64,000 nt of DNA, taken from positions 23,662,058 through 23,726,057 of the forward strand of contig CM049310.1 of assembly GCA_026874595.1 (NCBI GenBank), given 5' to 3'. Shown here one piece after another: positions 59,801 to 64,000 of the stretch. The notes under the pieces are model-generated. The model did not search any database. It saw only the letters and a list, made by a program, of their open reading frames with translations, and had not been told where the DNA came from. The DNA comes from Sipunculus nudus. Its lineage: Eukaryota > Annelida > Sipuncula > Golfingiida > Sipunculidae. Positions within the stretch are counted from its first letter, which is position 1. Each line of letters begins with the position of its first letter. A program made the position numbers and the translations under genes.

Positions 59801-62155
59801 AAAGATGCAGTTGATAATATTAATCTAGATTCCTACTGTGTCTAGTGTGTACATTGATGTGAAATTAGTCCAAAATGAATTTATTACAGTTATTTTTTAA
59901 TATAAATAAAAGCCATAAAACCAGGTACTTATGATCATTATTTAAATGTGTGAATTTTGTATATTCTGGATTCTCAACATCATTGTTTGGTGAAAACTGA
60001 ATAAATACCAGACATGGTGCGAATACTTTGTAATTGTATTTAAATACAAATATGATTATGTACTCCATTATAAAATTTCTTGCATAAAGAAGGGAATTCA
60101 GGTAAAAATGAAAGTATATGAATACCAGTGCAAATACTTTCAAAATGTATTCATGAATGCATTCATGAATATATTCTTTAATATTATTTTAATAATCATT
60201 TCAGTTATATTTCATTTTAAAAAATCATATGATTCTCTTATTATTTTTAATAAAAATTATATTTGGGACAATATTTGTAATTTTTTTTAATTAATTGTTA
60301 AACCCTTATATTATATATTCTGCTTATAAGTTATATTGAAAAGTCAAAATCTGTGTGACAATAGTACTCCATTTGTTAATAAAATAAATGAAATCAATCG
60401 TCTTCCCTGTCTCCAAAGGTACTATCAAAATCATACATAAGCTAAACAACAACAACTCATATTACAGCTTATATTTATTACCACACAAAACCAGTATGTG
60501 CCTCATTTCTAAATAATATTTTTTTATCATATATAACAGCTGAGCGTCGTGACCCATAGGTCCCTTGTTTAAATATTGGCAAAAATAGAAAATTGGTACC
60601 TTAAATTTTGCCCAACTTTGGCCACAACACGTTTTTTTCCTGTAAGTACTGTGGATTTAATTTTCACAGCATGTACACATAAGGATTTAATCTGTAAAAA
60701 TCTGAAATTTGAAAATAAAAGCTGCAAAATTAGGCTGGTTATTGAATTTTTTTTAGGCTCTTGTTGTATTCCCTTACATTGTCAAACAGTCCCACTTTGA
60801 TGACTGTAGGTCATTCAGTGCACATCTCTATGCTCCCCAGGCTGTTGGCATAATGTTAGATGTCCCCAAAATCTCCTACCAAACCAAAAATTGGGTCATT
60901 AGGACTTCGTTCCTTCGAGATCCTGAACTTAAAAAATTTTACAAAATTTAACAAATGTTTCTAATTTGCCCCAGGCGATGGCATTCGTGTCGTTCCGACA
61001 CATCTAGTTATTGAAATATTATATTATTATAAAAATATACCATGGTCCACCTCCAAATAGCAATATTTCATGTACATTCATGTCAGTCGGTGTGTCTGTG
61101 TTTTCATCTGTGTGTGTATTGTTTGGAGAGAGACAACTCACAAGAATGTTTTCAAATTTTATGAAATTTTTTTCAGATACCCAAACTTGAAGAGTGTCAG
61201 AGAACTTGTCTACAAGAGGGGATATGGCAAGATCGATAACAAGAGGATACCCTTGACAGACAATGCTCTTATTGAGAAGAAACTAGGTAGGTCCACCAGC
61301 ACACTGCACTGAACATACCTGGTCATACATTATTTCCATGTGCAATTCTTTGAGTTGTTGGAAGTAATCAAAATGTTCCATTGTCTTGTAGAAACGACAT
61401 GCTGAAGACTATGAAACCATGCTTATACAGTCCAGCTTGGTAACTGGAAAATACAATTAAATCTTATAATAGTTGGATTATTAGACTGTCTGTTTGTCTA
61501 ATCATCCCAATGAAATTTATGTAGGAATTTGTCGATTCAATAGCTTTACTGGCCAGGATTCTATCACTCCCTTAAAAGTTCTGATCTCTGGTATTCATTA
61601 ACATAAGGAAAAATATATCTTTAAGCTTAGCATGTTTTGGTTGTGTTGTCAGTGTCAATTTCTGCTTGGTCCTGGGTCACATAATGAAACAGAAAGTGGG
61701 AGGGGGGGTATAGTTTCATAATCAGCTGCTTTCTTGTAAACATGAGAACTTTTGAAGCACTACCCATTTCAAACTGCTTACACTTTATGGTTTCTTTTAT
61801 GTGTGTAAACCATACTTCAGGTAGGTTGTTTCTGGCTTAAGATAGTTTCAAAATACTCTTGGTATCAAGTAAATAACAAATATTATCAGTCACAAATTGC
61901 TTTGATTTTTAAAATATTGATTGAGATTTTTGTTTTTATATTATAGGGCAGTATGGCATCATCTGTATGGAGGATTTGATCCATGAGATCTTCACCGTAG
62001 GACCTGCCTTCAAGCAGGCTAACAACTTCTTATGGACCTTCAAGCTAAACACCCCCAATGGTGGATGGCGCAAGAAGAACAACCACTTTGTGGATGGTGG
62101 TGACTTTGGCAACAGAGAAGACAAAATCAATGCTCTTCTGAAGAAGATGATCTAA
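53859..62155 (+). CDS. RPL7: 60S ribosomal protein L7 (uL30), complete, six exons
   Basis: Coding exons are 53859-53869, 55163-55265, 55656-55822, 57023-57160, 61177-61286 and 61947-62155 (738 nt, 245 aa plus stop; human RPL7 is 248 aa). All introns are GT-AG and all phases agree; three of the junctions split glycine codons (residues 94, 140 and 177). The protein has a basic N-terminal extension ([20 protein letters not shown]), the uL30 core ([56 protein letters not shown]), [20 protein letters not shown], then [28 protein letters not shown] and [16 protein letters not shown]. It is a structural protein of the large ribosomal subunit. Start context is AACATGG. Confidence 0.97.
54942..55004 (+). 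ncRNA. Candidate intronic C/D box snoRNA in RPL7 intron 1
   Basis: Box C ATGATGA (54942-54948) and box D CTGA (55001-55004) span 63 nt. The flanks can form a short terminal stem (GACT before box C with AGTT after box D, next to one mismatch). Ribosomal protein introns are usual snoRNA hosts. I could not match the guide region before box D (ACCTTGCTGC) to rRNA, and boxes C' and D' are not clear. Confidence 0.3.
55163..55265 (+). CDS. RPL7: RPL7 exon 2
   Basis: Acceptor AATTTTTTTCAG|, donor AAACTG|GTAAGT. It encodes the lysine-rich N-terminal extension, starting [17 protein letters not shown]. Confidence 0.95.
55656..55822 (+). CDS. RPL7: RPL7 exon 3
   Basis: Acceptor TCTATGACAG|, donor CCGAGG|GTAAGG. 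It starts [20 protein letters not shown] and ends [10 protein letters not shown], entering the uL30 domain. Confidence 0.97.
55823..57022 (+). other. RPL7 intron 3, no further feature seen
   Basis: 1.2 kb of AT-rich sequence, GT-AG. I looked for C/D boxes and repeat copies and found none that hold up. Confidence 0.5.
57023..57160 (+). CDS. RPL7: RPL7 exon 4
   Basis: Acceptor TTTCCTTTCCAG|, donor TGGGG|GTAAGT. It encodes [20 protein letters not shown] to LAEPYLAWG, the most conserved part of the uL30 fold. Confidence 0.97.
57405..60920 (-). mobile_element. Pearl-like element in RPL7 intron 4, truncated, hosting a second one
   Basis: A reverse-oriented terminus TTAGCTCAGCTGACTATAAG with the pairing CTTAT..TGAGCT half starts at 57405, followed by a CCGT/CTGT tract. 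The body is of C-related type. It is interrupted by the complete element at 57944-60567 and continues to about 60920, where the usual CAAGGG edge is missing. Confidence 0.65.
57944..60567 (-). mobile_element. Pearl-like element (family C, copy 3), reverse, nested
   Basis: Minus-strand ends are CAAGGGACCTATGGGTCACG (at 60567) and AGCTCAGATGACTTATAG then TCAGCTGAGCTAA (at 57944). (CCGT)n lies at about 57995-58035. The host sequence 'CTGTTAAATTTTTT' / 'AAATATTGGCAAAAAT' joins across it, as in the intact copy near 32940-32970. Confidence 0.78.
61177..61286 (+). CDS. RPL7: RPL7 exon 5
   Basis: Acceptor TTTTTTTCAG|, donor AAACTAG|GTAGGT. It encodes [20 protein letters not shown] to NALIEKKL. Confidence 0.96.
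61947..62155 (+). CDS. RPL7: RPL7 exon 6 with stop
   Basis: Acceptor TATATTATAG|. It encodes [18 protein letters not shown] to [11 protein letters not shown] and TAA. Confidence 0.97.
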
Positions 62156-62260
62156 ATACAGACACAAGACATTCAAAAATGTGACCACAAAGTGTTATCT
62201 GTCAAGCCATGTTACTGTCACCATGCCATTAAACGGTCATCAGCTGCAGGGCCTTGTTTT
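62156..62260 (+). terminator. RPL7: RPL7 3' UTR with candidate poly(A) signal
   Basis: ATTAAA at 62228-62233, about 75 nt after the stop, followed by a GT/T-rich stretch. A very short 3' UTR is usual for ribosomal protein genes. Confidence 0.55.
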
Positions 62261-63540
62261 CATTCATTTATCTTTGATCAGAAGATTGTGTTTTCAACAT
62301 TTATGTTTGATTGTTTGTGAAACGTTTGTGGAGTTAGACTAGGGCCATTAAGGTTTAGCATTGATCTGGTTTAACTGGGAGAAAGGCTTTGGGTCGGGGG
62401 TCCTCAAGGTAGCTCCATTAAATTTTTGTGCAGATTCAGTTGGATTTATCTGCCCTCTTCATTATAGTGTTGCCTAACATTACGTGCCAGTAGCATTTGT
62501 TGCAGAGAAGTTTTGTGATAGATGGTTGATTAGTGAAGATTACACTGAAAATCTGTGATTAGTATGAATAATATCAGTGTTTAAAGGCCATTTCAAAAAT
62601 AATTTGAGACTATTCATACTTCATGTCCCTCACTCAATTATACAGTTCATCTTTATGAAAGTTAAATGTTGAACTAGAAATCTGCATTCTATGGCCCCTT
62701 TTCCATGCACGCAGAAAATGGGCGCATTTCTGTGCGCTGAAAAAATCTTGCTAGTGTAAATCAGGTATACCTTTTCTTCGCGAGTGCATGCTCCCTAACC
62801 TGTATTTGCATTCTCTTTTACAGCCCGTATTCAAAGGCTTATTTGTGCATCAGTGACTGTACATTAGTGAAGGTCAAGCAAACGTATAGGGGACTGCATC
62901 GTTGTTGTTTACATCCTGGCTACTGCTGGCCTGGTCAGAGGCTGGTAGGCAATAGCCTATCCCCCTTATAATTAGGTCATCCTTTTTGTACTAGCAGTAA
63001 CATGTGCCACCATCATCTCTCCATTCACACTTGTTTAAGTAATTTTATGCACCAGTCAGTTTGTTTGCAAATTAGTTGATACTTCTTTATACAATGTTAG
63101 TAATTATGTAGTGGTCAGCTTCCCTTTCCCCGACCTTTACAGCATGACGAATGGTTGAACAGATGATGTAAAAGTATAGCTAGACACTAACAAAGGCCAT
63201 ATCATTATTTCTTCATCTGTTTCATTGGCCTATACAATACATCAACCAAAGACAGCTTACTTGTGAGTCTCTGGTGGGCTACAATCATTTTAATCTGAAT
63301 CTGCAGGCCCTATAGTACCACCCAATAGAGAAATGTTGAGTTTGATTTACCCATGTCCTTAGGTCTCAGAAGTTTTGTCTCATGCATGAAAGTGTGTAAA
63401 CACTTTCTCATATTTCATTATTGATTTCAAAACTACTGCTTTGGGACCCCTTTAATATACATATTCTGAAAGCTGGGAATAATATATGCACTCTGAGTTT
63501 TCTAACCGAGTGATGTTATGTAGATTTTAGAATAATTTGC
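62261..63540. other. 3' flank of RPL7, nothing recognised
   Basis: No coding match, no repeat copy shared with the rest of the window. Confidence 0.5.
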
Positions 63541-64000
63541 TTCATATAATTCCTTAAAAAATAGTTATATATATATAATATATAAATAAATATAAACCTA
63601 TAAGTGACATTTTTTAAACAGGTGTTGACTTTCTAAATTACAGTTTTCTATCTCATTTCAATGTGAAATATAAAAATAATTATAAGTAATCAATAGTATT
63701 TAAAATAAAAAAAAATAAAAGTTGTTATATTTAAATATGAAACAAAAATACAATATTTATCTTAAATAAAAAAGTAATTATTTTTGAATTTGAAATGTGA
63801 AAAATGTAGGTGAAACACCCCAACCCCAGTATTTGTATTGGGATGGTAATTATAACTTAAAATTATGTATTTTTTATATTTAAATATAAAATTTAAAAAT
63901 TATTTATGAGTAATCAATAAAATAAAAAAAATAAAAGTAGTAATATTTAAATATGAAAACAAAAAACAATATTTATCTAAAATGGGTAAAAAAAGGTAAT
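63541..64000. repeat. AT-rich tandem repeat, about 224 bp period, at least two units
   Basis: 'GTAATCAATA', 'AAATAAAAGT' and 'ATATTTAAATATGAAA' recur about 224 bp apart (near 63687 and 63911). The array runs off the window. Confidence 0.6.

Overview
This is a stretch of invertebrate animal genome, most likely from a marine mollusc and probably a bivalve. The three recognisable genes are split by GT-AG introns, and most of the rest is made of nested repeats. Those repeats carry ACGG/CCGT tetranucleotide tracts, terminal hairpins and internal tandem cores, as in the non-autonomous Helitron/Helentron-like 'pearl' elements known from bivalves. I see no prokaryotic signals. The species call is an inference.

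Layout. (1) 1-3105, + strand: the 3' end of a fibrillar collagen gene (last three exons of the COLFI C-propeptide), followed by its 3' UTR. (2) 3.1-15.0 kb: intergenic repeat mosaic, including a recent tandem duplication (7541-9473) and a 2.6 kb pearl-like element that contains a nested TA-target MITE. (3) 15008-50749, - strand: a complete four-exon snapin gene (BLOC-1/BORC subunit, 127 aa). Its introns hold two minisatellites, a 116 bp palindrome and, in the 28.8 kb first intron, a stack of nested elements and two unrelated tandem arrays. (4) 50.75-53.8 kb: the interval between the divergently transcribed snapin and RPL7 genes, with degraded repeats. (5) 53859-62155, + strand: a complete six-exon RPL7 gene (ribosomal protein uL30, 245 aa) with a short 5' leader, a TOP-like start and paired ETS motifs. 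Its fourth intron carries a nested repeat. (6) 62.2-64.0 kb: 3' flank, ending in AT-rich tandem sequence.

The main discovery is inside snapin. The 52 bp minisatellite just downstream (in transcript sense) of exon 3 and the 46 bp minisatellite just downstream of exon 2 are each built from the 3' end of the adjoining exon plus its own 5' splice site and the first intronic bases. The gene therefore carries roughly 35 and 30 extra copies of its own exon-end/donor junctions. Most units also carry an in-frame stop just after the donor. The same unusual expansion happened independently at two neighbouring exons of one gene.

The three genes have no functional link to one another; they are neighbours only. 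The sequence was read by eye. Repeat boundaries are approximate unless a junction is described, and family names for repeats are inferences.
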